Origin: Bremia lactucae
Lineage: Eukaryota; Oomycota; Peronosporomycetes; Peronosporales; Peronosporaceae
Length of the DNA: 64,000 nt
NCBI RefSeq assembly: GCF_004359215.1
Contig: NC_090610.1
Coordinates: 7,819,371 to 7,883,370 of the forward strand
Reading direction: 5' to 3'
Shown here: positions 9,789-21,672 of the stretch, piece by piece
How positions within the stretch are numbered: position 1 is the stretch's first letter
Layout: each line of letters opens with the position of its first letter
Program-made: the position numbers and the translations under genes
The notes under the pieces: generated by a model
Told to the model about the DNA's origin: nothing
Databases searched by the model: none
What the model saw: the letters and a program-made list of their open reading frames with translations, nothing else

Positions 9789-11270
9789 AATGCGTCTTCT
9801 GTGGGGAATAAGTCACCTGCTGCTCCTATTGTAGGTGGCTTAGACAAGTCACCTGCTACTCCCATTGCGGGTGACTGGGCCGAGCCGGCGTCATTGCCCG
9901 ATTTGGTGGCAACTGTTAAGGCCTCCAAATCAACCAACGTCACGTTCATTAAATCCACGGGTTCTAACGTGACAACCAAAGAGGTGATGACGAAGTTGTT
10001 TAACACCTCGTCAGACCCTTTTGGTGCGAAGTCATCTTGTGATAACTCCATGGGCGACGACCACTCTGGAGATGTTAGCATCACCATGAATGAAGTGATC
10101 GTAAATGTCACTTCGGCAAGCATACTACTGCTGGTGCTAGTATGCATCACCAGGGACGAGGTGATTCGAAAGATCACTCCGAGAGAAAAGTTAACGTCAA
10201 CGATAACATGAACTAACGGGAGAGGGACCGCAATGTTTTACGGTTCCCTTCAGAAAAGAAACCCTAGATGCTCTCTTCGGGCAACATAATTCGTTGGTCT
10301 GGTATAACCAACGAACGATACCAAATTCCGTTATTCGACCCATCCAGGCTTCACAAGCTGGTGAGGACGAAATGGAATTCTTAGTCGCTGCCTTTTTTCG
10401 GCATCGGTGGTACACAAGTAAGCGGGCAATAGATGACACTCCTTCGTTCCAAGCTTGGAAAGTATTTGTACAGACATAGGCCGCGGGCCTGGCATCCGTG
10501 ATCGCTTTAAACTGTAGTCGGTGCACGCTACAAGCTGCTCCGTTTGTAGGGTTACCTTGCCTCTCGTGGGGGGGGGAGGGGCTCATGCCCATGCTGTTTA
10601 AGGGTGCATGCCATGCCCCTAAGGAGGCATACTCCCTTATTAACCCTCATTCGAGAACGCTCATCCTTTGTGCGATGCGCCTAGGATTTGAAAACATCCA
10701 ATCCTTCAACGAGCACCGAAAGCGCTAGTTCTCCGATGGGCACTCTGTCGAGGAAGATGGGTCTCGTCGTACTGTCGAACTATACCTGGAACGTCCATCA
10801 CCAGTTGGGAACAAGGTTCTCAACAATCATGTGTGAGTGGGTACCTTTGCCAGCGAACAAGATAACTCATTTAAACCCCTTTCACCTCGCGGTGGTTCGA
10901 GAGGCGTCCAACAAGGAAACGCTTCTCACCACTCGAATTCGTCAATGGATGTGGAGGGGGAGGGAAAATTGGATTCGCCTCGTTCGCCGAACCCGAGTCA
11001 ACAACGTGACATTGTCACGTTCTCTATTTCTTACGGAAAGACGTTGATCACAAACGATCACGTCGTCGCGAGCTCGCATCGATGGTCGGCGGTGTTTCTC
11101 GTGGATAAGTGAGAAGCCGTGTTCAAGTTGCGGTTGATTAACTGGCGAACGAACGGACACATCAGTCCCTTCGAGACGAGCTGGTGACATCTCGTCCACA
11201 GATTTATCCTCGAGGGATGAAGTAAAACGTCTAATTCGTGAGAACCAGACTCTGTTTAAAGACCATTAAC
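9789..11270 (+). pseudogene. Antisense accessory gene of Gypsy family III, Gy3a copy (broken)
   Basis: This lies on the strand opposite to Gy3a gag-pol, beyond its integrase. An open stretch at 9789-10211 is rich in Ala, Ser, Thr and Val. A second frame at 10294-10728 is interrupted by one TAG at 10477-10479. Below about 10740 the sequence is broken but aligns with the Gy3c antisense protein at 41300-42019, for example EQDN, ASMV and RDEL segments. The Gy3a copy shows that the antisense gene is about 1.5 kb and extends upstream of what Gy3c retains. Function is unknown. The 120 bases before it (9666-9788) show nothing certain. Confidence 0.5.
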
Positions 11271-12640
11271 TTTTGACTCGGAGCCATCAGTCTTTGGCGG
11301 ATGCCTTGGACCGTGCCGGTACTGAAATTAGCCTCGTAGTGGTGGTACGCGCGGAGACGACCAGCGTACGGGGCAGCTCGATCGTGTATGCATTGCCTTG
11401 GCGGTGCAGTTCTCGGAACAAGCCGATATACCTTGGCAGTAATTTATCACTGTCCACATTTATCATTATACATTAAGGTTAACATATCGTCGATAGAAGG
11501 ACAAGATAGTTAACGTTTAATATAAGAGCGTTTGCTCTTCCGTTTTTGTCAGATTTCCATTTCTATCGGTCCACGCATCAGCGATGGAATCCTGCATAAA
11601 AAGGAATCACTTCTTTTCAAGCCAGCAGGATTTTTTTTTCGCTGGCTCAGTTTTGTTTTTGCGTTCAATGCTCCTTGTGTACACTACGGAGATATAATTC
11701 TCCTCTCTAGTGAGAGCAACATTGTTCTCACTAGTATTACTGGTGACGATGCTGAGTATATCAGCATCGTTGTAATCACATTCAGCACATTACTGAGTTT
11801 GTCCACTTCAATGTTGACTAAATCAGCATTGGTATCCTTCGCATTGACCGTAGAGTCAACTCGTGATGTGCAAGAGCTAGATTGCATCTTGCTCGAGCGA
11901 ACCCTCCCCCCATTGAATAAGAGTCACTTTGAAACAAGGTGGATATACGTAGATGGCGTAAGCCATTCACGAAAAATAGTGCATGCTTGTCGATACGTGC
12001 ACCGAATTGTCAATGAAAAATTCAGCCATCAGCAAGAACTTGCTCAACTCGTAAATGAGTGGACGTATCCGCGAAGTCTTTCTTCGAGAATACGATTTGC
12101 ACGTTCTGCCTGACCATCTGTTTCAAGATGGTCACACATTGACATTTTACTTGATTTGAACACAGATTGTCAAACTCCGCCGTGAATCTAGATTTTCGAT
12201 ATGAGACCAGTTCACGGGTAACCCATGGTGTCGAAATATCGTGTCAATAAAGACACAAACATCCGACTGTGGTCGATGCCGGGACTGTCGCAAGATAAAT
12301 TGTCTTGCTGAAACGATAAAAAAATACATGAATGCCACTATTCTTGTGATCGTCTTCGGGATATTTGGACATGAAGTCCAAAGATATGGACTGCCAACAC
12401 TCTACTGGAACAAACAGAGGTTGTTATGGAGCACGTGTTGAAGCGCGGGGATTCACCCGTTGACAAACTTCGCAAGCACGTATGTACTTGCGGAAGAGTT
12501 CATGCTGGCGTGGCCCGTAGAAGTAGCGACTTATTGTGCGATCAGATTTCTCACGTCCACGATGCCCAGTAACTGGTGCATTGCGGCACTACGTAAACGC
12601 AAACGATTATGGGTGTGAATGCCGACACGAGGTGTGTCCC
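11271..12640 (-). pseudogene. Gy3a integrase remnant
   Basis: Minus-strand segments correspond to the Gy3b and Gy3c integrases. The clearest is 12147-12338, with FIDTIFRHHGLP followed by a DSR that replaces the expected DRDPRF. Other segments (11530-12115 and 12340-12620) align by nucleotide to 24100-25100 but with many frame breaks. It is the integrase of the older element whose 5' half lies at 21673-23337. Confidence 0.6.
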
Positions 12641-14130
12641 CAGCAATACCTGTAAAATACAGTGAACCATTGCGTAATGCGTATCGATCTCTTCATGATC
12701 GATATTATTTCGACAATTCTTTTAAGATTAATGTGATGGAGTTTTTAAGGTAATCCATCAATTCTTTAAGAGCCTTATCTTCTTGATAGGCTCTTCAAAT
12801 GTCGTCAATGAATGTTGAAAACGAAACATTATTATTGCAGCAGGGCTCATGCTCACTTTTGGTCGTTGCAATGGTTGACTTATCCTCATTAATGATTTCT
12901 GCTGAGAAATTATACTCCGCGAAGAAAACAGCCATCTCGCCTTTCTTTGCGAGAGGTGTGAATTTTTTAAGGTTGTGTGTAAAGCCGCATGGTACATATG
13001 GACAATGAACGGTCTGTCTCCCAAGATATAGATCCTACATTTAGCTAGTGCTTATTTTATGGCAAGGAGTTACTTGTCATGCACTGGGTAATCGTGCTCA
13101 GCTGATTCAAGCTGACGCGACTGATATCAGACGACGCGCTCTGCACCGTCTGTCATATTGCATTAACGCACAGCCGATTGCAAAATCGATGAAAGGGCCT
13201 GTTTTGGTCCGCAATCACCCATATTGGCGATTGCATCAAGCTTTGCTTGATACCCTCAAAAGAACGCTGACAATCAGCGTTCCATGACCACTTTACATTT
13301 TTCTTCAACACAGAAGAAAGATGAACTGTCATTTCGGTATAAATGCGGGAGTGCTTATGTAAGTATGCCGCTTAGCCGAGAAACTTTCGAAGTCAATTTA
13401 TATTGACTGGCACAGGCCACTAGGTGATCGCCTTATTTTTTTCAGGATCAAGGCGTACACCGTGTTTACCTACGATGGACTAAAGAAGTTGTATTTAGTT
13501 TAGCTTGCAGCGAATATACACTTCTTGAGATTTGCATACAACTTGTGCCTACGCATAAGGGTAAGAGCCTTTCGGACGTGGGTACGATGTACTTCAACAT
13601 CCGACTTTCCGTATATAGCTCTGCTATGAATAAAGACGTCATCAAAAATAACTCGATGCAAAATCCCGCACAGATCTCAACAGATTGGTTTTTCATATGT
13701 TAAATATCGCAGGGGCATTACTAAGCCCCTGTGGCATGACTAGCCACTCCCATAGAATACCGCATAGGGTGTTGCTTACTGCTGTGAACAGAATATCGTG
13801 TTCATGCATAAGGATCTGATAAAATTTATCCATCAGATCCATTGACGAAAAGATAGTTCTCTTTGACATACCATCAATGATTACGTCTTTTCGTGGTATC
13901 AGCGTTTAAGCCGACAGCGGTCGATTTATTGAATGCATGCATAATCCGCCATCCTCCTGCTGCTTTACGCATACAGATGGTCGGAGTGCTTTGTGGAAAA
14001 GCTGATTCCCTCAAATGGTCCGCTGCTAAGCGGTCGGCAAAGAATTTGTCGATCGCTGTTACTTGTTCACGAGGCAATGGCCATTGCTTCATGACACAGT
14101 ATTTCGAACCTGGGTCGATTTAGTGCCTTT
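12641..14130 (-). pseudogene. Gy3a RNase H and reverse transcriptase remnant
   Basis: From right to left: the RT N-terminal part at 13874-14092 (QWPLPREQV, ADHLRES), a central part with IFDDVFIHSRA near 13610-13655 in which the catalytic DD is kept, and RNase H pieces at 12758-13024 (SPHLSQR-like). Multiple frameshifts separate them. Unlike Gy3b and Gy3c, the metal-binding aspartates of the RT are not substituted here. Confidence 0.65.
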
Positions 14131-15329
14131 ATCCAAGGCAACTCGCGGTACTGGTTCAGTTAAGACATTCTTAATTCTATTCAATCTTTATATAGAGGGT
14201 TTCGCTTCAAAGATTCCCAGGATTGGGACGTAAAACGTTCAATCCGAGTCTTCTCATCGAGAACACTTTCATCCGCCGATGAGCTGCTGAGAAGCCGTTC
14301 GTTCTCAGGAATTACTACTGCGACCGAATATCGGTTACGTATTAGCCATCTGTGACAAGTACGCAGATCTGCTTGACTTTGCCACAACACATATTACGCA
14401 AGAACCCTTTCGGTTTTAACATTGGCAATTGAGTTATCTTCGAAGTTAACTTCAGAGGCATAATTAGATCAAGTGTATAAGCGCCTACGCTTGATCTATT
14501 GTTTACTATGACATTTATTGTCTCAGTTCCTCTTTGAAACTTAGATCCAAAGGTACCTGGTAACCTTTGACCATAGGTTTTCCGGGGACTTATTTTCACG
14601 GAATTACAAAAAAACTTATTCCTTTAAGTTTTATTTGGGGAGTATCCCCCCTAACTGCCTCAAGCTGTGGTTGCGCTACCACAGCGAGATCCTCGATTGA
14701 CTCTCCAGTCGATCGAGGACTTTCGCACTGTCTCTTATAGACGAGCGTTTTAAATTTGCTTGGATGTTGCTTTCCAAACAAGCATCCTTGTTTCGTACCA
14801 CTTAACTTATTCGAGTGATCGAACTTCGACGCTACCTGTTCTTGTGCACAGCCGTTGGTAACTATGTTCACGTCACTATGGTAGACCTTGGACGCTGCTT
14901 GTGCTCAGGTTGTTCACATCGCACTGTCTCTTATAGACGGGCGTTTTAAACTTTCTTGGATGTTGCATTTCAAGCAAGTATCCTTATTCATATCACTTAA
15001 CTTATTCGAGTGGCCGAACTTTGACGGTGCCTGTGCACAGCCGTCGGAAACTATGTCCACGTCACTATGGTAGACCTTCGACGCTGCCTGTGCTTGTGCA
15101 CAACCGTCGGGATCTAACTCTACAGTGTGTTGAGTATTCACACTGAGGTTTTGTGCAGTTATGCCAACGATCGAACTACAAGTAAGGCCATCGCACTCAC
15201 ATGTAGGATATCTACTCGCATGTGGACGCTTCAAGACATTTATTAGATGGCCATCTGATGAACGAGAGGCAGGCTCGTCACGGCTATATGGTTCCACTTT
15301 ATGCATGGCTCGTGCTTTTTGAGCCATAG
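14131..15329 (-). pseudogene. Gy3a protease-RT spacer with internal duplication
   Basis: Minus-strand open pieces at 14342-14599, 14596-14871 and 14914-15327 correspond to the spacer regions 26986-27198 and 27353-27715 of Gy3b. A segment is tandemly duplicated with a 196-bp period (units start near 14725 and 14921). Since 196 is not a multiple of three, the duplication shifts the frame. The sequence breaks at 15329, where Gy2a begins. Confidence 0.6.
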
Positions 15330-15815
15330 TGATGCGAAGCTATCTCGCTCTTAAGTCAAAAGAAGGCTTATAAACTGAAAGAGTCACTTAGTTTATAGAA
15401 CTAGTAGGTTTGATAGCTCAGGGAGTTGAAAGCTAGTATAGCTTAGTGAATCCTAGTTCATGGGATTCAGGGGTTCGTGGAACCAAGTGGCGACTACTGC
15501 CAGAGAGTATGTACCTTAGAACGGCTTCTGTCTCTCACAGACCATTGCGCAAGCCTTAGGAAGGCACTAGACGCTTTAAGATCAAAAGGAGAACTGATCT
15601 TGATTTAATTATTTAAATCTCTAACCTTTCCTTAGCTACATTAGAAATAGATTGCGGCCGCCAGATTTATATCTGGCGGCTACCACACATGTTACCCATA
15701 ATAAATAGGGTTTTAGTGATTAACTCGTTAAAATAGAATAAAAAAAGTAATTTTACGCATAAAAAAAATGTACCATAACAACGGTTCTCCAACCGAAGTG
15801 TACCCTCTCCCATCA
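15330..15815 (-). repeat. 3' LTR of Gy2a
   Basis: It aligns in reverse complement with the Gy2b 5' LTR (34694-35178) and with 21222-21672. Landmarks are GCGGCCGCCAGAT near 15653 and AAGCCTTAGGAAGGCACTAG near 15550. On the minus strand the LTR starts TGATGGGAG, a changed form of TGTAATGGGG, and ends TTCGCATCA. Confidence 0.75.
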
Positions 15816-15955
15816 GACTTATCGACACCCTAGTGACAACATTCGCTTCATTTTCTCTTTGAGGTTGGAATAAAAACAACTTATCGTTTGGTTGTGTTTT
15901 GTATTCCTTTGTCTAGCTGAGTCACAGAGTTTTAGCCCTTTCCTCGACGATGAGA
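15816..15955. other. Gy2a 3' untranslated region, no gene seen
   Basis: Between the 3' LTR and the start of the antisense reading I see only A/T- and pyrimidine-rich sequence. A purine-rich GATGGGAGAGGG at the LTR edge, read on the minus strand, is a possible polypurine tract. Confidence 0.4.
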
Positions 15956-16930
15956 AGATGGGACTCTGAAATTTACGCTCCATTGAAGGATGAGAGCAAA
16001 ATAGCATCGCTCCTATACGCCTCGTCGTATGGACGAATCCTGTCCTGCCTCAAATCCGTTCTAAAATGTGGCGTCGCAAATTCTTTAGCTGCATGCGCAG
16101 GACACCGGGCCGTAGGTCCAACATAATTACGAACCTGCTCAACGAAGAGAAAGATAAGGCAATCTACAGAGAAGAACGAGCTCATTGTCAAGCTTCAGAC
16201 CTTGCGAAAGACAAAGCTCACAGTGAATATTGATTCACTTTAGTTAGTGTGGAAGAGCACCTGCAAGAGGTCACTGGTCGCAGTTTGACCATCTGGCTCT
16301 GGACCAGAGGCGAAGACGCCGGAAGAGCTTGCTGGTCGCAACGCTCTTTATGAGCGATACCTTACGCCGAAGGTAATGACGCGAGGTCAGTAATTGACGC
16401 GTTTGCGTGATCAGGCCCGTGGGGCTTCGGTGACCTCAATAACGGGAATTCCGATCATTTTTTGTTTCAGCGAAACAAGGAGTGAAAATGAAGTCTCATT
16501 TGAGAACTGAGTCTACCGGACCCGCCGCCTCCGTAACATTTGAATTATTAGAGTCTGCGGATGGGGCTGATGCTCGTTTGGAACGGAAGCTTCGCTTCGA
16601 TTTTGCCAACGTTAAGGCCAAAGGCCAGTTACGTTCAACGTTTATGCCTTAGAAGGAGAATAGGCCTAGCCAACACTCCAGTGCTTCAGTTACTCGCGCA
16701 ACCATGGATCGAAGCCGTCCTGAGGCTAAATGTCCATTTTTTGCCACATCTAATGGTGGGAAGCGTCGTTCGACGCAAGTTGGCCCTGAGAATGACGCTC
16801 AAAAACGTCAACGGGATACGGCAACCTTGCCGAAGAAGTACCTCAAATAGATACTGGTATTGGCCCTTGCGACGACGTCGCTTTATAAGATTCTCCTCGT
16901 GAAACGGAAGGTTTCATCGTTTATCGAGCA
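15956..16930 (+). pseudogene. Antisense accessory gene of Gypsy family II, Gy2a copy (broken)
   Basis: On the strand opposite to Gy2a gag-pol, segments in changing frames match the Gy2b antisense frame at 40494-41345. Examples are TPEELAGRNALYERYLTPKV near 16310-16375 and ETRSENEVSFENWV near 16470-16515. A further helical segment with NEEKDKAIYREERAH lies near 16145-16180. The protein is not one I recognise. Its position between integrase and 3' LTR is the same as in families I and III. Confidence 0.45.
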
Positions 16931-18215
16931 ACGCGGGATGAGGCCAAAATCTCGGTGGAAGCATTTGATGCTCTAAACCACGAGGTGCAAGTTCTTCGCA
17001 AGGGCTTTGCTCGATTTAAGGGCTCCTTTGAGGCGGTTTAGAACCGCCTTTCGATGCTGGAGCGTCAACAGCCTCGTTTCGGGGCCAGCTGGGCATCCTG
17101 GTGAGGATGCAGCAATCTGCGGCACGATCGCCTGTTTGGCGCAAGCGCCTTTAAGTCCACGTGGAAAGAGTCCCGATATGGCTTAAGCAATTTGACGTAG
17201 AACACTGGGTATGCATGCAGCTTGCGAGGAAGGTCTAGCGTGTACGCTTATTCCTTCTTGGCCACGACCGTAAATAGTCCGATAAAGCGGGGCGCAATTG
17301 GGTCTCAAAAAAAAAAATAGTCCGATAAAGCGGGGCGCAATTGGGTCGACCGCAGAAACCAAGTTTCTAGCTGAATCCTTAGCGTAAAACTAAACTCGGT
17401 CTTTGACCACATAAGAATCAATACAACTTTTGCCTTTGGCGTCTGCTTGTTTCTTCAGTTTGTCTTTGCTATCAGCCATTGTGTCACGCACATGTATTGA
17501 GACACTAAATTCCGTTGCGAGAAACTCGCTTACCTGTTCCCGAACGGTAACATGGCTGATATTAGCAAGCCTATTGGCCAGTTTCCCCTTTCAAGCCATG
17601 CACCACGGAGTGGTATCGTTACGGAACGCGTGGGTGGGTGAGACCGCTTATATAGAACGGAGTAAAGCCTGTAGAGATATTTAAAGCATTATTTAACGCA
17701 AACTTCATGAGCTGGAGCATTGAGCTCCAGCGCTTTGGTGTCTCAGCACACAAACTGCGCAGGACGTTTTCGATGACGCGATTGAAATGTTCAGTCTGAC
17801 CATCGGTCCTCGGATGGTCCGTTGTGGACAATTCCAATCTGGTGTCAAGCACTCAAAAAAATTATTTCCAGAATTTATTCGTAAAACGGGGATCTCGATC
17901 AGAGACAATTACGACAGGCAAACCGTGTTGTCGAAACACGCGATCTATAAACAGCCGTGCTATACCTTCACCATCAATGGTGTCCGGCACAGCCGCTTAA
18001 TAAGCCATTTTGCTCATCGGCCAACAAAAGACCACGATGCCTGTGTTACCGTCCGGATAGTTCGGTAGGCCAAAAACAAAATCCATTCTTACGAGCTCCC
18101 AGCATCCGTTAGGGGAAACTGGCCAGTGGCGCAGCAACATGAGCCGAGGGTTCAACCAGTTGGCAAATTTCGCAAGTGCGAACGTATGTGCTGATTCTCC
18201 ACATCGGTCTAACCC
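16931..18215 (-). pseudogene. Gy2a integrase and C-terminal tail
   Basis: Minus-strand pieces: a zinc-finger region with CEICQ near 18165, a catalytic core segment MDFVFGLP near 18070-18100, TDGQTEHFNRVIENV near 17765-17810, FALNNALNISTGFTPFY near 17660-17705, and the C-terminal RFIGLF/YTLDLPRKL module near 17260-17365. It aligns with Gy2b at 39111-40420. The C-terminal module is interrupted by a 33-bp direct duplication around a short poly(A). Confidence 0.7.
17272..17347 (+). repeat. 33-bp direct duplication flanking a short poly(A)
   Basis: The 33 bases at 17272-17304 recur exactly at 17315-17347, separated by TC and a run of A (the A run merges with the first As of the second copy). The homologous place in Gy2b (about 40270-40300) has a single copy and no poly(A). 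This is the footprint expected of a retroposon truncated to its poly(A) tail with its target duplication. Confidence 0.6.
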
Positions 18216-18760
18216 TGCTCCGCACGACTGTGGACAAATATGTAATGAAAAAAGTCTGTGCATAACTTCGATGAGGGCGGAACAGTTGCGTCACTAGACG
18301 ATTAAACGTTGCCGGGCGTTGAAAAGCCGTTGTGGCATCACAAACCACTCTTATAGCATACCGCCTGGGGTGCTAACCGCTGTAAGCGGAATATCGCCAG
18401 CTCGTATAAGCAGTTGGTAATAATCATCGACTAAGTCTAGTGCACTGTAAATTGTACATCCCACCATATTGTTCGGAAGAATATCCTTTCTAGCAATAAG
18501 GGTTTGTGCTGGTATAGTGACAACATTAAGCTTATAATAAGCATGTGCAATGCGCTATTTAGCATTTGGCTTTTTAACACGAAATGTCGGTATCGAATGG
18601 AGAGATTTGCTCTCTCATACCATTGCTTAGCACGGAAGAAACCGTCAATGACTTCACACTCTTCCTTTGGTAAAGGCCAATGTCGTGTAACACAGTATTT
18701 GGTTCTTAGGAACCCAGTCAATTTCATGACGGACACCTCTATCCGGAGGTAAAACAGATG
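18216..18760 (-). pseudogene. Gy2a reverse transcriptase, truncated
   Basis: Minus-strand fragments: 18437-18736 with TKYCVTRHWPLPKEE, and 18215-18348 with FQRPATFNRLVTQLFRPHRSYAQTFF in two adjoining pieces. The sequence leaves RT at the catalytic loop and continues as integrase, so roughly 0.9 kb present in Gy2b (38250-39400) is missing. This RT could not work. Confidence 0.7.
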
Positions 18761-19840
18761 GCGGATTGGTACATATCACATCTTAGACTTCCTTAACTAA
18801 GGAATAGAATGGATCCAAAGGATCGTTAAGAATCGATGATCCACTCCGCGCACTAAGCGCAGCTTTTGTGTCCTTCAGGACTGCTTCGTCCAGAAGCGAC
18901 GATGAGTTTAAGTCAATCGTTGGTCGAATAACCACCATCTCAGATAAGTTGTCAGCCTTCAGTGGCTTGGCCGAACTCATCAATGGACATTTCGTCTTGC
19001 TCTAAAAGAGCATGTAATGAAGGGATTGCCTCCAGGCTAACTTCTCCCTTGATGTTACCGGATACACCATTTACAAGCGTATGCAATTGTTCGCTCGTAT
19101 CACGTTGTGAGGGTATAGACGCTTCGCGTCTCTCCTGTCTCGGAGTAGAGACAATACGTCTCCTAGAGTCCGAGACATTCACGTCTTCAAATTTTCCAAT
19201 CTGTATTGGTGCTATACCAGAGCCGATGTCTAATCCGACATCCGACAAGGAGTTAGGTAAGTCAACTTCCTTTACCAGCGAAACTTTACGTGTCGCTTCA
19301 CGTGCATTAGAAGGGTTTGACCCGAAATTTCCTGACGAACCGCCAATAGTGTCACGACTGACACTCAGAGGGTGCTACCTAGGCCGACCACACTCGGGGG
19401 ACTTAGACGTGCCACTCCACCTGTCTCAGGAACATTACACCCTTGATGACTCGGCCTTGCAATGCTTTCAGCATTCTGTGAATCGTTGTTGCAACGAGTG
19501 TAACTCGACAGAGTACGTGCCGTTCCACCCCCTTTTTCTAGGTCGAGCTCAGAATTAGTGTTTCTACATTAGAGTTTACTAACTCAGACATTTCATTGTC
19601 TAACGCTCTAACAGATTCAGTCAGTGATTCGCGCTAATAGCGCTTTTGTTGCCTAGCAAAAGTGGGTTCATGACTCTTCAAATCTTTGCTATAACATTGC
19701 TCGTTGCGTTTAAAGCTTAGACCTCCAATCGATCCATGGCTCATGGCATTCAAGCCAGGCAATACCAAGGATGAGATCATATCTTGAATTCAAATCAAGA
19801 ACGAGACAGCGTTTCATACTGTCAAAGTCCAGAAACTTTA
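18761..19840 (-). pseudogene. Gy2a protease-RT spacer
   Basis: Open pieces at 18783-18983 and 18952-19248 match the Gy2b spacer at 37024-37830 (for example [20 protein letters not shown] and [16 protein letters not shown]). The spacer is acidic and Ser-rich. Further sequence to 19840 continues it in broken frames. Confidence 0.6.
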
Positions 19841-20100
19841 TACCTTAATTCGATGGAATTTTAGGAACAGTGACACGAGTCCCAATCGCTAAGCGAACAG
19901 TGATTGTATCACTTTCATGCGCTTTTAGCGTCTCAAAGTCTTGTTGACTTCCTTCAAGGGAAAGACGTCGAGCATAATTGCAAGATGCTCTTGAGTCAAT
20001 TATAATGGACCATGGCTTATCGAAGCCCTTCACAGTCGCTTGAACGACAAACAAGCCAGACTTGTACTCGCGCCCCGTGCCATTACGCCCCGCGCTAATT
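19841..20100 (-). pseudogene. Gy2a aspartic protease
   Basis: The open piece 19845-20054 holds IIIDSRASCNYARRLSLEG. The catalytic triad DSG has become DSR, which should abolish activity. The Gy2b counterpart at 36340-36480 keeps DSG as DSGVSCNYARR. Confidence 0.65.
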
Positions 20101-21180
20101 GGGGCTAGGTCCTGCTTACTGTCACCTCCTAGAGGTTCAACAGAGACTAAGTCTACCCCAGTAGGGCGTATCGCACCTACTGGGTATCGACGTTTTTCCG
20201 AACCGTACCAGATTTCTGGTATTGATCGGAATTAATGCTCTTTCGAGCTTTACGCGTATTTTGTAGGGGACAGGCTGGACTTAAATGTTTCACGATTCCG
20301 CACATATACGGATGTTCTGAAGCTGCTCCACAGCTTGAAGTGCCTCTCCTACTTCCTCGACGAGGCTCAAATCCATGGAGTCGGGTCTATCAGACGATAC
20401 CAATTTGCTCGGGCGTGCTAATACGAGCGGATTTTAAGTCGAATTCAGCGCGTAGCGCTGGCTACTGCCTTTTCGAAAGGAGCAGGATGGGAACGGAGCA
20501 ATTCCGTCCGTGCAACGTCTTCATTGAGACCCCCATGAAGACTGTTACGACAATTACTGCTTGCACCGGGTCTTGACGCCTAGGGTAATTAGAATTCTTA
20601 ACTCCTGGACGTAGTCCCCTTAAATTCGTTTACCCTGACGAGTCGCAATGAGCCGTGATCGCATACGAAAAGCCTGATAAGGCGGTGCAAACATGCTAGT
20701 TATTTGCTGTTTAAGCAAATCGCATGAGGGAAAAGCGTCGTTTATAGAGGTGCTGCACGAGGGTGCCCATTCCATGACTCTACCTCCGAGAGTCATGAAA
20801 TAGGCCATGGCCAGTTTCTGTCGTACTGTTCAGAACAAGGCGGAGTCAATGGACATATCCATCTGCTTGATCAAATAAGAGAAGTTTTCTCCCTCTTTAC
20901 CCTCAAATATCTTACATTAACAACAAGAGGGTGAGCCTTGGCTCTAGATCAGGCACCGAAATGAATCGAGTTAGCATAGATGCCGCCAAGTGGTCCTGGA
21001 CCTGTCCGATAAAAGAGGACTCGTATTGCATAAAGGCTTCATGCCTTGCATCCATAACATGTGGTCCTGAACATGATGGATTCAATGTGTCCAAGCCCAA
21101 CAAGATCTTCATTTCTCAACCACTCCGCGTTTCGCCTCTGAAAGTTCTGGAAACGTTTCCAATTCAGCATAGGCTTAGCT
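20101..21180 (-). pseudogene. gag: Gy2a gag
   Basis: Minus-strand pieces at 20912-21112 and 20620-20808 match Gy2b gag (35239-36257): a segment with GQVQDHLAASMLTRFISVPD, then WAPSCSTSINDAFPS and TSMFAPPYQAFRMRSRLIA. A degenerate zinc-knuckle region (KHLSPACPL-like) follows near 20300. Frameshifts divide it. Confidence 0.65.
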
Positions 21181-21207
21181 ATACAAAGTCTCAGGCGTAG
21201 CTTGACT

Positions 21208-21220
21208 GCAAGTGCTACCA
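21208..21220 (-). other. Primer-binding site of Gy2a
   Basis: Minus strand CTGGTAGCACTT follows the 5' LTR end. It is the same motif as in the other Gypsy copies of the window and is inferred to pair with the 3' end of initiator tRNA-Met. Confidence 0.6.
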
Positions 21221-21221
21221 G

Positions 21222-21672
21222 TGTTGCAGAGCTACCTTGCTCTTCAAGTTAGAGGAAGACTCATAGACTCAAACAGTCACTAATTTTGATAGAGCTAGTA
21301 GGGTTAACAGCTCAAGGAGTCGTATAAGCTAGTATAGCTTAGTGAGTCCTAGTTTAAGGGATTCAGGGGTTCGTAGAACCAAGTGGCAATTAGTGCCTGA
21401 GAGTATGTACCTTAGAACGGCTTCTGTCTCTCACAGACCATTGCGCAAGCCTTAGGAAGGCACTAGACGCTTCAAGATCAAAAGAAGAACTGATCTTGAT
21501 TTAATTATTTAAATCTCTAACCTTTCCCTAGCTAAATTAGAAATAGATTGCGGCCGCCAGATCTATATCTGGCGGCTACCACATATGATACCCATAATAA
21601 ATGATTTTTAATGATTAACTATTTAAAATTGAATAAAAGGGTATTTCACCCATAAAGTTAATGTAGCACGAT
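21222..21672 (-). repeat. 5' LTR of Gy2a, 5' tip lost
   Basis: It matches the 3' LTR at 15330-15815 through most of its length. The first ~40 bases (TGTAATGGGGCACACATCGG...) expected at the right edge are missing and Gy3a protease sequence starts directly after CATTAATGTAGCACG-like sequence. The junction is therefore a deletion rather than an intact insertion boundary. Confidence 0.65.

Larger units (their letters stand above)
15330..21672 (-). mobile_element. Ty3/Gypsy family II element Gy2a, inserted into Gy3a
   Basis: Read on the minus strand: 5' LTR (21222-21672), primer site, gag, protease, spacer, RT, integrase, tail with an antisense frame, 3' LTR (15330-15815). Gy3a protease sequence stops at 21673 and Gy3a spacer sequence resumes at 15329, so Gy2a is nested in Gy3a. 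An internal deletion joins the RT near YxDD directly to the integrase zinc-finger region, removing RNase H. Many stops are present. Confidence 0.8.

Noticed and set aside
11532..12113. 193-codon plus-strand frame
   Set aside because: Its minus strand aligns with the integrase of Gy3b and Gy3c, so the plus frame is a shadow of decayed integrase sequence. It lies beyond the antisense gene region.
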